Part shown: piece by piece, positions 7,716 through 16,540 of the stretch
How positions within the stretch are numbered: position 1 is the stretch's first letter
Layout: every line of letters begins with the position of its first letter
Origin: Syntrophomonas sp. DTU018
Lineage (GTDB): Bacteria; Bacillota; Syntrophomonadia; Syntrophomonadales; Syntrophomonadaceae
DNA: 64,000 nucleotides
Direction of reading: 5' to 3'
Assembly: GCA_001513155.1 (NCBI GenBank)
Contig: LFSR01000050.1
Coordinates: forward strand, 1 to 64,000
Made by a program: the position numbers and the translations under genes
Notes under the pieces: model-generated
Told to the model about the DNA's origin: nothing
Databases searched by the model: none
Seen by the model: the letters and a program-made list of their open reading frames with translations, nothing else

Positions 7716-9356
7716 TTGTACCTATCCTACCGAACCGTGGTGGTCTTGGCCGTTCTCATCGGACTGGCCCTGGCAGCAGCCGGGGGCATTTTCTGGTACC
7801 AGCAGGTTGTCTATACATCCAGTCTGGATACCCGTCCGCTTAATATTGGCATAGTAGGTGACATTGACACCCTGCAGCCATCCCAGCTGGACAGCCCTGA
7901 GGAGCGACTGATAGCCTCAGCTTTGTATGAAGGCTTGGTCTATTACGATGAAAAGAGCGGCACTGTAAAACCACGTTTGGCCCGCAGCTGGAGATACTCC
8001 GCTGATGACAAAACCTTAACCATAGATATTAAGAAGGCTCAATTCAGCAATGGGCAGCCGGTAACTGCTGAAAAGGTAAAAGCCGCCTGGGAAAAAAGCT
8101 TTTCCACCACCAAGGATTGGGCTAATATAAATCTGTTTCTGCCCATCCAAGGCAGCAAAGCCCGCTTGGAAGGACGTACTCCTGATATTACCGGAGTGGA
8201 GGTCGTGGACAGCAATACTCTGCGAATTCATTTGGAAAAACCTAACGCTGTATTCTTACATATGCTTACCAACCCCATCTTTTGGGTCTACGATACGGCG
8301 GAAACCAGTGATCCTGCCCCGGGAACCGGGCCCTTTGTCCTCCAGCCCTCCGACCAGGATCATACCCTTATTCTGGTTAGAAACGATAACTACCATCGCG
8401 GCCAGTCTAAGGTCAGTGCTCTCCAGGTTACTCTATATAAGGAACCTTATCAGGCTTTTGGTGACTTCAAAGCCGGCAAATTGGATTACCTTAACCAGGT
8501 ACCCTTGGCTGAGATAAAGAATATAGAAAGCAATCCAGACTTAAAGGACCAGTTTGTTGACCGCTACCTGTGGGAAACCTACAGTCTGGCTTTCAATATG
8601 CACCGGGAGCCTTTTGCCGGCAACTACCTGCTGCGGCGGGCGTTAAACTATGCGGTAGATCGCAAAGCCATTATTGAGACGGTACTGGGAGATGCCTACC
8701 GGACTTCCAAAGGAGCTCTGCCCATGGGAATGCCTGGTTACAACAAACAGCTGCGGGGCTATGCTTATGATCCGGAGAAAGCCAAGGACCTGCTGGCTGA
8801 AGCCGGATATCCGGGAGGAGAAGGACTGAAACCCTTGATTCTGGCCTTTAATAAGGATGAAGGCCACCGGGCCGTAGCCGAGGCGGTGGCCCAGCAATTC
8901 AACCAGTTGGGCATTGATGTGCAGCTGCAGGAGATGGAATGGGATTATTACAAAAAGCAGGTTAGTTCCATGGCTCTCACCTTATTCAGGGTAGGCTGGC
9001 ATGCTGATTACCCCGATGCGGATAACTTCTTGTACGGGATGTACCACAGTTCCCAGGTGGGGATAAGCAACCATACCGGTTACAACAACCCCCAGGTGGA
9101 TAAGATCCTTGATGCCGCCCGGGCGGAAACCAAAAGCCAGGAGGAACGCCTGAAGCTGCTGCAGAGGGCTGAAGAAATTATAGTCGACGATGCCCCCATG
9201 CTGTGGCTGTTTCAAAAGAAGGCTGCTGCCTTAGTAAGTACCAATGTCCGTAAACTGGAAATGGACGGTATGGGCATGGTAGATTGGTTTGCAGTAGAAC
9301 TGTTAAAGCCTTTAGCCGGTGGGGAAGATGACAGCCCGGGTCAAGAACAGGTATAG
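7716..9356 (+). CDS. Extracellular solute-binding protein, oligopeptide type (SBP family 5)
   Basis: A roughly 546-residue peptide/nickel-type binding protein. A hydrophobic segment at residues 6-29 acts as signal or membrane anchor; no lipobox cysteine is visible. The mature part starts with LNIGIVGDIDTLQPSQ, followed by the family's ALYEGLVYYD and RALNYAVDRKAI stretches. I prefer TTG 7716 because AGGGGGG lies 8 bases before it; the longer ORF starts at ATG 7677 with no good ribosome site. No permease or ATPase genes are adjacent, so it is an orphan that must work with transporter parts elsewhere. Its terminator region contains an inserted repeat element. Confidence 0.85.
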   Translation: MYLSYRTVVVLAVLIGLALAAAGGIFWYQQVVYTSSLDTRPLNIGIVGDIDTLQPSQLDSPEERLIASALYEGLVYYDEKSGTVKPRLARSWRYSADDKTLTIDIKKAQFSNGQPVTAEKVKAAWEKSFSTTKDWANINLFLPIQGSKARLEGRTPDITGVEVVDSNTLRIHLEKPNAVFLHMLTNPIFWVYDTAETSDPAPGTGPFVLQPSDQDHTLILVRNDNYHRGQSKVSALQVTLYKEPYQAFGDFKAGKLDYLNQVPLAEIKNIESNPDLKDQFVDRYLWETYSLAFNMHREPFAGNYLLRRALNYAVDRKAIIETVLGDAYRTSKGALPMGMPGYNKQLRGYAYDPEKAKDLLAEAGYPGGEGLKPLILAFNKDEGHRAVAEAVAQQFNQLGIDVQLQEMEWDYYKKQVSSMALTLFRVGWHADYPDADNFLYGMYHSSQVGISNHTGYNNPQVDKILDAARAETKSQEERLKLLQRAEEIIVDDAPMLWLFQKKAAALVSTNVRKLEMDGMGMVDWFAVELLKPLAGGEDDSPGQEQV

Positions 9357-9392
9357 CTTCCCACGGCAAAAAGCATGTAATCGGCATGGGCT

Positions 9393-9564
9393 GCGGCGTG
9401 TCAAAAAAGCTGATTAATAGTTTGGCGTTCGAGATTGCCACGGCACTTCGTGCCTCGCAATTGTCACCAGTAGAACAGGCCACGATAAACGAAAACTTAA
9501 GCCTGTCATCGCGAGGAGCGAAGCGACGTGGCGATCTCTTTACATGGCCTTTTTCGACAGTCTG
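9393..9564. repeat. Terminator-inserted miniature repeat element, copy 1
   Basis: About 172 bp bounded by GTGTCAAAAAA on the left (9398-9408) and CGACAGTCTG on the right, which form an imperfect terminal inverted repeat. The interior has the CGCGAGGAGCGAAGCGACG palindromic type. A degenerate hairpin half (9369-9392) lies to the left and an intact hairpin (9565-9596) to the right; 15 of 16 bases (GTAAxCGGCATGGGCT) match between them. It has no coding capacity. This copy is the most diverged of the three. Confidence 0.7.
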
Positions 9565-9596
9565 AAGCCCGTGCGGTAACCGGCATGGGCTTGTTT
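9565..9596 (+). terminator. Probable terminator of the peptide-binding protein gene, displaced by the repeat
   Basis: AAGCCCGTGC and GCATGGGCTT form a stem around GGTAACCG, followed by TTGTTT. It lies about 210 bases downstream of the gene because the repeat element separates it from the stop codon. From here to 9712 I see nothing else assignable. Confidence 0.5.
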
Positions 9597-9712
9597 GCTT
9601 GCCGATGGGAAAAGTTTGATTTTTCTATTGACTTAATAGCATTTACTGAAAAAATTGTAGATAGAAGATTATTGCGGTTATTAGATGTTAGTGACTTGGA
9701 GCAGGTGATAGC

Positions 9713-9937
9713 ATGGTAGTTAAAGTCAAGCTGTTTGCGACCTTTCGCCGGGGGCGTTTTCGCGAACAGGACATGGAGCTTCCCGATAATTGTACGGTGG
9801 GGTGGGTCCTGGATCATCTGAATATACCACGCCGGCAGCTGGGTATTATCTACCTGAATGGCCTGGCCGCAACAGAAGATGCTGTTTTACACCAGGGCGA
9901 CACTCTATCCATATTTCCAATGGTGGGGGGCGGTTGA
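9713..9937 (+). CDS. MoaD/ThiS family sulfur-carrier protein
   Basis: A 74-residue ubiquitin-like protein ending in Gly-Gly-Gly (PMVGGG), the tail that is adenylated and thiocarboxylated in MoaD and ThiS proteins. The fold is indicated by the beta strands KVKLFATFR and TLSIFPMVGGG. The next gene, two bases on, encodes the E1-like activating enzyme, and the tungsten aldehyde oxidoreductase operon follows. The carrier therefore probably donates sulfur to the dithiolene of a pterin cofactor; thiamine synthesis is less likely, as no thi genes are present. The start is ATG 9713 with a GGAG slightly far upstream. Confidence 0.85.
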   Translation: MVVKVKLFATFRRGRFREQDMELPDNCTVGWVLDHLNIPRRQLGIIYLNGLAATEDAVLHQGDTLSIFPMVGGG

Positions 9938-10741
9938 TTGACTGCATGGCTTGAGTTAAAAGACACCTTAGCTTTGGCTGAAAAGCGGAAACAGAACCCC
10001 CTGGAAATAGAAAAGGAGCATTTAGCCCGGAACGTAATCCCTCTCCATTATCAGCGCAACTATACTGCCATAAGCCTGTCAGATCAAATCAAACTCCTGG
10101 ACAGCCGGGTCGGGGTATGCGGCTGCGGAGGATTGGGAATGAATGTAGTGAATTATCTGGCTCGGCTGGGAGTTGGTCACATAACCGTTTGGGATCCTGA
10201 TATTTTCAGCGAGAACAATCTAAACCGGCAGCTGTTTTCCTGTTATGATAATCTTGGCAAGTCCAAGGTGGAAGTCTGCCGGAATTTCATTCAGAAGATC
10301 AACCCCGCTGTATGTCTGACCGCAATCCCCGCTAAGTGGGAGGAAAGCGATGCCAGCGTGATTGGCCGGCAGCAGGTGATGGTGGATGCTCTGGACAATA
10401 TCCCTTCCCGTTTGGCTTTGGCGAGTACCTGTGAAAAGTTCAATATCCCTTTAGTGCATGCAGCAGTGGGAGGATGGTACGGACAGCTGACAGTAGTAAT
10501 GCCCGGAGATCAGATTTTGCAGGAAATATACCAGAACGCAGAGCAGCAGCAAGGTATTGAAAAAGAGCAGGGGACCCTGCCTTTTACAGCTGCGGTACTG
10601 GCCTGTCTGGAAGCTGCCGAGACAGTGAAGCTGTTGCTGGATATGGAATCAGATTTACGCAGTAATCTCTGTTTGGTGGATTTGCTGAATATGAGTTTGG
10701 ATATGCTTCCCAAGTGTAACCTTGATGTAAACCAAATGTAA
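9938..10741 (+). CDS. ThiF/MoeB/HesA family adenylyltransferase
   Basis: A 267-residue E1-like enzyme predicted to adenylate the C-terminal glycine of the carrier protein encoded just upstream. The nucleotide-binding loop is GVCGCGGLGMNVV (about residues 56-68). DPDIFSENNLNRQLF contains the acidic and Asn/Arg residues that bind ATP-Mg. VDALDNIPSRLAL corresponds to the acidic motif after the Rossmann core. No paired CxxC zinc motifs are visible, as in shorter HesA-like members. The start is TTG 9938, adjacent to the moaD-like stop and behind GGGGGG. The first 50 residues are an extra helical segment. A terminator hairpin follows. Confidence 0.85.
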   Translation: MTAWLELKDTLALAEKRKQNPLEIEKEHLARNVIPLHYQRNYTAISLSDQIKLLDSRVGVCGCGGLGMNVVNYLARLGVGHITVWDPDIFSENNLNRQLFSCYDNLGKSKVEVCRNFIQKINPAVCLTAIPAKWEESDASVIGRQQVMVDALDNIPSRLALASTCEKFNIPLVHAAVGGWYGQLTVVMPGDQILQEIYQNAEQQQGIEKEQGTLPFTAAVLACLEAAETVKLLLDMESDLRSNLCLVDLLNMSLDMLPKCNLDVNQM

Positions 10742-10758
10742 ACATAGTGTAACTACAT

Positions 10759-10805
10759 TAACACTGGTGTTACATACTATATAAGAATATTAACACCCAA
10801 GGTGT
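10759..10805. promoter_or_regulatory. Two palindromes: candidate upstream activator sites
   Basis: TAACAC-TG-GTGTTA (10759-10772) and ACACC-CAA-GGTGT (10793-10805) are inverted repeats with related half sites. They lie about 50 to 95 bases upstream of a sigma-54 promoter, the usual range for enhancer-binding-protein sites. Assignment to the activator encoded at 16541 is inference. Confidence 0.5.
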
Positions 10806-10830
10806 CCGGATAAAGACGGGCACCTTTCGC
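10800..10830 (+). terminator. Terminator after the ThiF-like gene
   Basis: AGGTGTCCG (10800-10808) pairs with CGGGCACCT (10817-10825), with one G-T pair and an 8-base loop. The following tail is only moderately T-rich. The left arm overlaps the second palindrome. Confidence 0.5.
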
Positions 10831-10852
10831 GTTTCTGCACTAACAGGTTGGG

Positions 10853-10867
10853 TGGCATATTTCTTGC
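10853..10867 (+). promoter_or_regulatory. Sigma-54 promoter for the AOR operon
   Basis: TGGCAT, five bases, then TTGC (10853-10867) matches the -24/-12 consensus TGGCAC-N5-TTGC in all but one position, with the required 12-base spacing between GG and GC. Transcription would start near 10879, about 130 bases before the ferredoxin gene. A sigma-54-dependent activator is encoded at the end of the same gene block. Confidence 0.75.
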
Positions 10868-10981
10868 TAGGGATAAATTCAGAGGAAATTCGGATATGTC
10901 TAGTAGTCGGTCCTTGTGTCATGCCTTGCTGAAATAACAGCTGGATTCCTCAAATTCTTGCAAAGGAGGGTGAAAACTGGT

Positions 10982-11014
10982 TTGCCCGAGCAGGGTGAAA
11001 TCAGGAACGTATGA
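10982..11014 (+). CDS. Possible 10-residue leader peptide
   Basis: A strong AAAGGAGGG (10962-10970) is too far from the ferredoxin ATG (11011) to serve it. It lies 11 bases before a TTG that opens a 10-codon frame reading [10 protein letters not shown]. The stop overlaps the ferredoxin start (ATGA), the usual layout for translational coupling. The peptide has no recognisable feature; the case rests on the ribosome site and the overlap. Confidence 0.35.
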   Translation: MPEQGEIRNV

Positions 11015-11487
11015 GCAAAGTTCTTTTTGTTGAACCCGAAAGGTGTACTGGCTGTCGCACTTGTGAATTGATCTGTTCTTTTACCCATACGGGAGAGTTT
11101 AATCCTCTGCATTCTTGTGTATCGATAGTGGCTTTTGAAAAGAACGGCTTTTCTTTTCCGGCTGTTTGCCAGCAGTGCAGCATCGCAGCCTGTATGGAAG
11201 TCTGTCCAGTGGGGGCTATCAGCAAGGATCAAAACGGCGCCATGATAGTAAATCACTCCATATGTTTGCGCTGCAAAATGTGTACAATTGCTTGCCCGTT
11301 CGGAGCAACTTTCTATGATGCTGAAAATGATCGGATACTTAAATGTGACCTGTGCGGCGGAGATCCCCAATGTGTTGAAAACTGTGCCTCAGGTGCTCTC
11401 ACTTACCGTGAAGCCAACACGGTCAACCAAAGCAAACGGCGGGCTACAGCTGCAAAATTTTTGGGTCTCATGGAGGAGGGGAGATAA
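11011..11487 (+). CDS. 4Fe-4S ferredoxin subunit of aldehyde oxidoreductase
   Basis: A 158-residue polyferredoxin with four cysteine clusters: [11 protein letters not shown] (about residues 12-22), [26 protein letters not shown] and [14 protein letters not shown]. This layout, four [4Fe-4S] sites in two pairs, is that of HycB/DmsB-like electron-transfer subunits and of the small subunits paired with tungsten aldehyde oxidoreductases. It overlaps the AOR gene by one base. The likely role is to carry electrons between the tungsten subunit and the NADH-linked subunits encoded downstream. Confidence 0.9.
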   Translation: MSKVLFVEPERCTGCRTCELICSFTHTGEFNPLHSCVSIVAFEKNGFSFPAVCQQCSIAACMEVCPVGAISKDQNGAMIVNHSICLRCKMCTIACPFGATFYDAENDRILKCDLCGGDPQCVENCASGALTYREANTVNQSKRRATAAKFLGLMEEGR

Positions 11488-13289
11488 TGATGTTTGGCTG
11501 GCAAGGAAAAATTCTACGGGTGAATCTCAGCGATGGCAGCATTAAACCTGAAGCCTTGAACGAGGAGTGGGCTCACCAGTTTATTGGAGCTCGCGGTCTG
11601 GGAACCAAGTATTTCTTCGAAGAAGTTGATCCCCAAGTCGATCCTCTGAGCCCCAAAAACAAACTGATATTCATGACAGGTCCATTAACCGGGACCTTTG
11701 CCAGTTCTGCCGGGCGTTTCAATGTGGTGACCAAAGGTCCCTTGAACGGAACCATCGCCGCCTCCAATTCCGGGGGATATTGGGGAGCGGAATTGAAATA
11801 CGCTGGTTGGGACGGCATCATAATTGAAGGCCGTGCAGACAGGCCAGTTTACCTTTATATCTACAATGATCAGGCCGAATTGCGCTGTGCTGAGGAGCTA
11901 TGGGGCAAAAACGTATTTGAGACCACCGATATGCTGAAAGAAGCAACTGATGAGGAAGCCAAGGTGGCCTGCATCGGTCCAGCCGGGGAGAATCTGGTGA
12001 AATTCGCCTGTATAATGAATGAGTATCATCGCGCCGCGGGGCGGTCCGGCGTAGGAGCCGTGATGGGTTCCAAAAACTTGAAAGCGATTGTGGTACGAGG
12101 TACGGGAAGCATAAAAGTGGACAATCCGGCTGCTTTTATGCAAGCCTGCCAGGATGCCCGGAAAAAACTGCGGGAACATGAGGTAACCGGTGAGGGATTG
12201 GGTGCCTACGGAACCAATATACTGGTAAATATATTAAATGAACATGGCGGACTGCCGGTCAAGAATTTCAGCGAAGCAGCAGTGTTCCCCAACGCAGAAA
12301 AAATATCCGGTGAATACCATGCTGAAAAATACCTGGTAAGAAACAAGGGCTGTTTTGGCTGTACCATAGCCTGCGGCCGGGTGACCAATATCCCCCAGGG
12401 ACGATTCAAGAGCTCTGGTGAAGGGCCGGAATACGAAGCCACCTGGACCTTTGGGTCCAACTTGGCTATCGATGATTTTGAAGCCATTTGCAAGGCCAAC
12501 TTCCTCTGCAATGAATTGGGCCTGGACCCCATCACCATGGGAGGCACTATATCCTGTGCCACCGAATTGGTACAAAGGGGCATTATCCCCCGCACCGTAG
12601 CCGATTTACGCTGGGGAGACGGCGCTATGCTGGTGGATCTGGTCCGGAAGACTGCCTATCGGGAAGGTTTTGGCGACGAACTAGCGGAAGGTTCCTACCG
12701 CTTAGCTGAAAAATACGGCCATCCTGAGTTCTCTATGACCGTTAAAAAGCAGGAGTTGCCTGCCTATGATCCTCGCGGACTGCAAGGTATTGGATTGAAT
12801 TATGCTACCTCTAACCGGGGCGGTTGCCATGTGCGTGGATATATGACATCCCCAGAAGTATTGGGACTGCCGGAAAGAGTGGATCCGGACGCTACCGAAG
12901 GCAAGCCTGCTCTTCTGAAGACTTTCCAGGATCTTACTGCCTTGTGTGACTCCGCCGGAATTTGCCTCTTTACCACCTTTGCCATCGGACTTCCGGAAAT
13001 AGCTGCCCAGCTTCGTACCGCTACCGGCTTGAATATCAGTGATGATGAATACCTCCTGGCGGGAGAGCGAATCTGGAATCTGGAGCGCCTTTTCAATCTT
13101 AAGGCCGGCTTTTCCAAAAAGGACGATACTCTGCCGCCGCGCCTGCTGAAAGATCCGATGCCGGGCGGTCCCCATAAAGGACGGGTAGTGGAACTGGATA
13201 AAATGCTGCCTGAGTATTACCGGCTGCGGGGATGGAACGAAGAAGGCGTTCCTACCCAGGAAAGACTGCAGCAGTTAGGTCTGGCTTAA
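11487..13289 (+). CDS. aor: Tungsten-type aldehyde ferredoxin oxidoreductase
   Basis: A 600-residue AOR-family enzyme that interconverts aldehydes and carboxylic acids using a tungsten bis-pterin cofactor and one [4Fe-4S] cluster. The N-terminal domain is typical ([14 protein letters not shown], then [17 protein letters not shown]-like residues near 60-80). Cluster ligands are CFGCTIAC (about 290-297) plus a distant cysteine in ALCDSAGIC (about 490). It shares one base with the ferredoxin gene; ATG 11490 is an alternative start. Upstream are sulfur-carrier genes, and downstream are NuoE/F/G-like subunits. The aldehyde substrate cannot be told from sequence. Tungsten rather than molybdenum follows from family knowledge. 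Confidence 0.93.
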   Translation: MMFGWQGKILRVNLSDGSIKPEALNEEWAHQFIGARGLGTKYFFEEVDPQVDPLSPKNKLIFMTGPLTGTFASSAGRFNVVTKGPLNGTIAASNSGGYWGAELKYAGWDGIIIEGRADRPVYLYIYNDQAELRCAEELWGKNVFETTDMLKEATDEEAKVACIGPAGENLVKFACIMNEYHRAAGRSGVGAVMGSKNLKAIVVRGTGSIKVDNPAAFMQACQDARKKLREHEVTGEGLGAYGTNILVNILNEHGGLPVKNFSEAAVFPNAEKISGEYHAEKYLVRNKGCFGCTIACGRVTNIPQGRFKSSGEGPEYEATWTFGSNLAIDDFEAICKANFLCNELGLDPITMGGTISCATELVQRGIIPRTVADLRWGDGAMLVDLVRKTAYREGFGDELAEGSYRLAEKYGHPEFSMTVKKQELPAYDPRGLQGIGLNYATSNRGGCHVRGYMTSPEVLGLPERVDPDATEGKPALLKTFQDLTALCDSAGICLFTTFAIGLPEIAAQLRTATGLNISDDEYLLAGERIWNLERLFNLKAGFSKKDDTLPPRLLKDPMPGGPHKGRVVELDKMLPEYYRLRGWNEEGVPTQERLQQLGLA

Positions 13290-13346
13290 TCTCTACCCTA
13301 TCCCTACTATACGCACCTGGGTATTCAGAGGAGCCAATGCAGTTGG

Positions 13347-13396
13347 AAGAAGTCTTTCCGGTGCCCATAGGCTCCCCGGAAAGACTTCTTTTCTTG
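13347..13396 (+). terminator. Strong hairpin between aor and the nuoE-like gene
   Basis: A perfect 15-base stem (AAGAAGTCTTTCCGG and its complement) with a 14-base loop is followed by TTTCTT. It can end aor transcription or protect mRNA ends, giving different levels of AOR and of the NuoEFG-like subunits. It ends 17 bases before the nuoE-like start codon. Confidence 0.75.
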
Positions 13397-13412
13397 AGGA
13401 GGCGTTGATTTT

Positions 13413-13907
13413 ATGCAGATCAATCCGCAGGAATACGCTGAAGCCAGTCGTTATGAAAGCCTGATAAAATCTTATCCTGGTCGTCCCCAGTATATATTAG
13501 CCATTATGCAGGACCTGCAAAAACAGTATAATTATCTGCCCCGCCTGGCTCTTACCATGATTTCAAGCCATGTAGGAGTGCCGGTAAGCAAAATTTATGC
13601 CATGGCTTCTTTCTATAAGGCCTTTAGTCTGACTCCTAAAGGCCGTTTTGTTTTCAGAGTATGTGACGGGACTGCCTGTCACATTAAAGGCTCCGAAACT
13701 CTCCTGGATCAGCTGTATCAGCATCTGGGAATAAAGGCAGGTCAGACCACTGAGGATGGTCAGTTTTCCCTCGAGACCGTGAATTGTCTGGGAGCTTGCG
13801 CGTTAGCCCCGGTGGTGGTTGTTAACGGCAAAGTGTATGGGAAAGTAAAACCAGGTGATTTGGAAGAGATCATCAGAGAATGTGGGGGGCAGTGCCATGT
13901 CAGCTAA
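13413..13907 (+). CDS. NuoE-like [2Fe-2S] subunit of an NADH-linked complex
   Basis: A 164-residue thioredoxin-fold ferredoxin related to the 24-kDa subunit of complex I and to HydC/HndA of bifurcating hydrogenases. Cluster cysteines are CDGTAC (about residues 88-93) and CLGAC (about 128-132). The N-terminal helical domain (residues 15-70, ILAIMQDLQKQYNYLP) is typical. GAGGAGG precedes the ATG. The gene overlaps the nuoF-like gene by 11 bases, so translation is coupled. It supplies the small electron-transfer partner for the flavin subunit. Confidence 0.93.
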   Translation: MQINPQEYAEASRYESLIKSYPGRPQYILAIMQDLQKQYNYLPRLALTMISSHVGVPVSKIYAMASFYKAFSLTPKGRFVFRVCDGTACHIKGSETLLDQLYQHLGIKAGQTTEDGQFSLETVNCLGACALAPVVVVNGKVYGKVKPGDLEEIIRECGGQCHVS

Positions 13908-15714
13908 GATTAAGGAAAACAACTATGACCAGCAGACCGTTTTAGTATGCTGCGGTACCGGATGCACTGCCAATGGCGGGCGCAAGGTATATGAAGCTTT
14001 CGTTGAAAAAGTCAAGGATCACACGGAATGGAAAGTGCAGCCTATTTTGAAGTCTACAGGATGTAACGGCTGGTGCGAGAAAGGCCCCCTGGTCAGGATA
14101 ATGCCCCGGGATATTACTTACTGCAGTGTGACCCCTAAAGATGTTGACGAGATTATCAATAAGACCCTTTTGGAGGGTTCGCTGGTAAAAAGGCTACTGT
14201 ACCGGGATCCGGTTACTAAAGAACACCTGAGTTCACATCATCAAACCGATTTTTACCGCAAACAGCACAAGGTGGCACTGCGCAATATTGGTGAGATCGA
14301 CCCCGGACGAATCGAAGACTATATCGAAAGAGGAGGCTACCAGGCTCTGGCTTTGGCGCTGCATAACATGTCAGGTCAGGAGGTCATTGACGCGGTAAAG
14401 GCTTCAGGACTGAGGGGACGCGGCGGCGGAGGATTTCCTACCGGCGTCAAATGGCAGTCCTGTAAGGATGCCCCCGGGCAGCCCAAATACATTATCTGCA
14501 ACGGGGACGAAGGGGATCCTGGTGCTTTTATGGACAGAAGCATTATGGAAGGTGATCCTCACACCGTAATTGAGGGTATGATACTTGGAGCATATGCGGT
14601 AGGTGCTTCCCAGGGATTCATCTATGTCCGGGATGAATATGATTTAGCGGTGCAGTACCTGGGCAAAGCCATTGAAGATGCCCGCAGTCATGGATATCTG
14701 GGACCCAACATCCTTAACAGCGGTTTTTCCTTTGATATTGAAATAGTGAGAGGCGGAGGAGCTTTCGTCTGCGGCGAGGAAACTGCGCTGATCGCTTCTA
14801 TAGAGGGGCGGACCGGCGAGCCTAAAGATAAATACATTTTCCCTAGTGAAAAAGGCCTCTGGGGACAACCCACGGTGATCAACAATGTGGAGACCTGGGC
14901 CAACGTCCCGGTCATCATTCTGCATGGAGCTGATTCTTTCGCCTCCATTGGCACTTCCGGCAGCAAAGGCACCAAGGTATTCTCCTTGGTGGGCAAGGTG
15001 GTGAATACCGGTTTGGTGGAAGTGCCCATGGGGACTACTCTGCGGGAAATCATCTTTGAAATCGGCGGCGGAGTCCTGAAAAAGAGAAAATTCAAGGCAG
15101 TTCAGACCGGCGGACCTTCCGGCGGGTGCATTCCCGAAGAACTGCTGGATCTTCCTATCGATTTCGACAGCCTGACCCAAGCCGGTTCTATGATGGGCTC
15201 AGGTGGATTGATCGTGATGGATGATCATACCTGCATGGTGGAGGTAGCTCGCTACTATGTTAACTTCCTGGCCGGTGAATCCTGCGGCAAATGTACTCCC
15301 TGCCGGGAAGGCATAAGAGCCCTGCTGGAAATATTGACCCGTATATGTAATGGAGAGGGGCGACCGGAAGATGTGGAGATGTTGGAGGAGATCAGCACCA
15401 CAATGCAGGAAGCCTCCCTCTGTGCTCTGGGACGAACAGCGCCCAATCCGGTGTTATCCACTTTGCGTTACTTCCGCGATGAGTATCTGGCCCATATAGA
15501 ACAGCATAAATGTCCTGCCGGTGTATGCCGTAACTTGACCACCTTCTATATAGATGCAGACGCATGTACCGGCTGCGGACTCTGTAAAAAACAGTGCTCA
15601 GTTGATGCTATCCAGGGTGAGAAGAAAGAAACCCATGTTATAGATGAGTCACTGTGCATACGCTGTGGAGAGTGTTTCCGGAATTGTGCATTTAATGCGG
15701 TTAAGATTCGCTAG
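13897..15714 (+). CDS. NuoF-like NADH-binding flavoprotein (HydB/HndC type)
   Basis: A 605-residue flavoprotein that reacts with NAD(H). In order: an N-terminal thioredoxin-like [2Fe-2S] domain (CCGTGCTANGG, CNGWC; about residues 10-95), the FMN/NADH core (GLRGRGGGGFPTGVKW near 165-180; CNGDEGDPGAFMD), an SLBB segment, the CGKCTPCREG cluster motif near 465, and a C-terminal pair of [4Fe-4S] motifs (CTGCGLCKKQC and CIRCGECFRNC). Electron-bifurcating hydrogenases and related Bfu-type enzymes have this extended architecture. I start at ATG 13897, behind GGGGGG and matching the family N-terminus, rather than at 13855. Confidence 0.92.
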   Translation: MSAKIKENNYDQQTVLVCCGTGCTANGGRKVYEAFVEKVKDHTEWKVQPILKSTGCNGWCEKGPLVRIMPRDITYCSVTPKDVDEIINKTLLEGSLVKRLLYRDPVTKEHLSSHHQTDFYRKQHKVALRNIGEIDPGRIEDYIERGGYQALALALHNMSGQEVIDAVKASGLRGRGGGGFPTGVKWQSCKDAPGQPKYIICNGDEGDPGAFMDRSIMEGDPHTVIEGMILGAYAVGASQGFIYVRDEYDLAVQYLGKAIEDARSHGYLGPNILNSGFSFDIEIVRGGGAFVCGEETALIASIEGRTGEPKDKYIFPSEKGLWGQPTVINNVETWANVPVIILHGADSFASIGTSGSKGTKVFSLVGKVVNTGLVEVPMGTTLREIIFEIGGGVLKKRKFKAVQTGGPSGGCIPEELLDLPIDFDSLTQAGSMMGSGGLIVMDDHTCMVEVARYYVNFLAGESCGKCTPCREGIRALLEILTRICNGEGRPEDVEMLEEISTTMQEASLCALGRTAPNPVLSTLRYFRDEYLAHIEQHKCPAGVCRNLTTFYIDADACTGCGLCKKQCSVDAIQGEKKETHVIDESLCIRCGECFRNCAFNAVKIR

Positions 15715-15726
15715 GAGGAATATATC

Positions 15727-16467
15727 ATGAAGGTCAAGATAAATGGGCAGGAACTGGAAGCCCGGGAGGGAGAAACCATTCTAGAATTGTGCCTCAGGCA
15801 CGATATTCCCATCCCGCATTTATGCTATCACCCCGCTTTTGGCGGTCAGGGTGCCTGCCGGATGTGCCTGGTGGAACTAAAAGAACCTGGCAGGGTCAAC
15901 AACCGTTTAGTGGCTTCCTGTACTTATCCGATCCACTCTTCTGTAGAGGTAACCACCGAGTCGGAAAGGGTCCATCGGCTGCGGCGCAATATAGTGATGC
16001 TGCTGGCCAGGCGGGCCAGCCAGAATCCCTGGATGAAAGAATTGGTGGAACAGTATGGCGCCCCATCCCTGCCGCCTGTACAAACGGAACCCGCTGATTG
16101 CATTCTATGCGGGCTGTGTAATCATGCCTGTGAGAAAATGGGTAAAACTGCGATCTGGAGCATGTTCCGGGGTATCGAAAAACGCATAGCCACTCCCTAT
16201 GATGAAGCAGCAGACGAATGCATGGGATGTGCTGCCTGCGCTCAGATTTGTCCAACTCAGGCCATAAAAGTGGAAGAAGACGCTGCCACCCGTACCATAT
16301 GGAACAAAAAATTTGAACTGGTGGCCTGCCGGCGCTGCGGCAAGAACTTCGCTACCCGGGAACAAATCGAATATATGCGGGAATCCAGCGGATATGAGGT
16401 TGATGAACTCTGCGACCACTGCCGTAAATTAACTCTGGCTCAGAATGTGCGCCATTATAGTCGATAA
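15727..16467 (+). CDS. NuoG-like iron-sulfur subunit (short, without a catalytic domain)
   Basis: A 246-residue protein resembling the N-terminal part of NuoG or of [FeFe]-hydrogenase HydA. A [2Fe-2S] domain (CYHPAFGGQGACRMC plus a later Cys; residues 34-70) is followed by two [4Fe-4S] motifs (CILCGLCNHAC near 122 and CMGCAACAQIC near 160). It ends in a probable zinc ribbon (CRRC near 200 and CDHC near 227). The His-ligated cluster of NuoG and any hydrogenase H-cluster domain are absent. It therefore looks like the adapter that joins the NuoE/F-like module to the aldehyde oxidoreductase subunits. It starts 12 bases after the nuoF-like gene with AGGAGG. Confidence 0.88.
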   Translation: MKVKINGQELEAREGETILELCLRHDIPIPHLCYHPAFGGQGACRMCLVELKEPGRVNNRLVASCTYPIHSSVEVTTESERVHRLRRNIVMLLARRASQNPWMKELVEQYGAPSLPPVQTEPADCILCGLCNHACEKMGKTAIWSMFRGIEKRIATPYDEAADECMGCAACAQICPTQAIKVEEDAATRTIWNKKFELVACRRCGKNFATREQIEYMRESSGYEVDELCDHCRKLTLAQNVRHYSR

Positions 16468-16540
16468 ATAATGGAAATTCATTGCCTGAAGCAGGAACCT
16501 AACACCAAGACGCGGAAAGGATTTTAGAAGCTGGAATATA

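Noticed and set aside
9713-10741. Thiamine synthesis pair (ThiS-ThiF)
   Set aside because: No other thi genes are nearby, while the tungsten aldehyde oxidoreductase operon follows directly, so cofactor dithiolene synthesis is the better reading.
15727-16467. [FeFe]-hydrogenase subunit
   Set aside because: The 2Fe-2S and 4Fe-4S domains are similar, but the protein stops before any H-cluster domain and ends in a zinc-ribbon-like motif.
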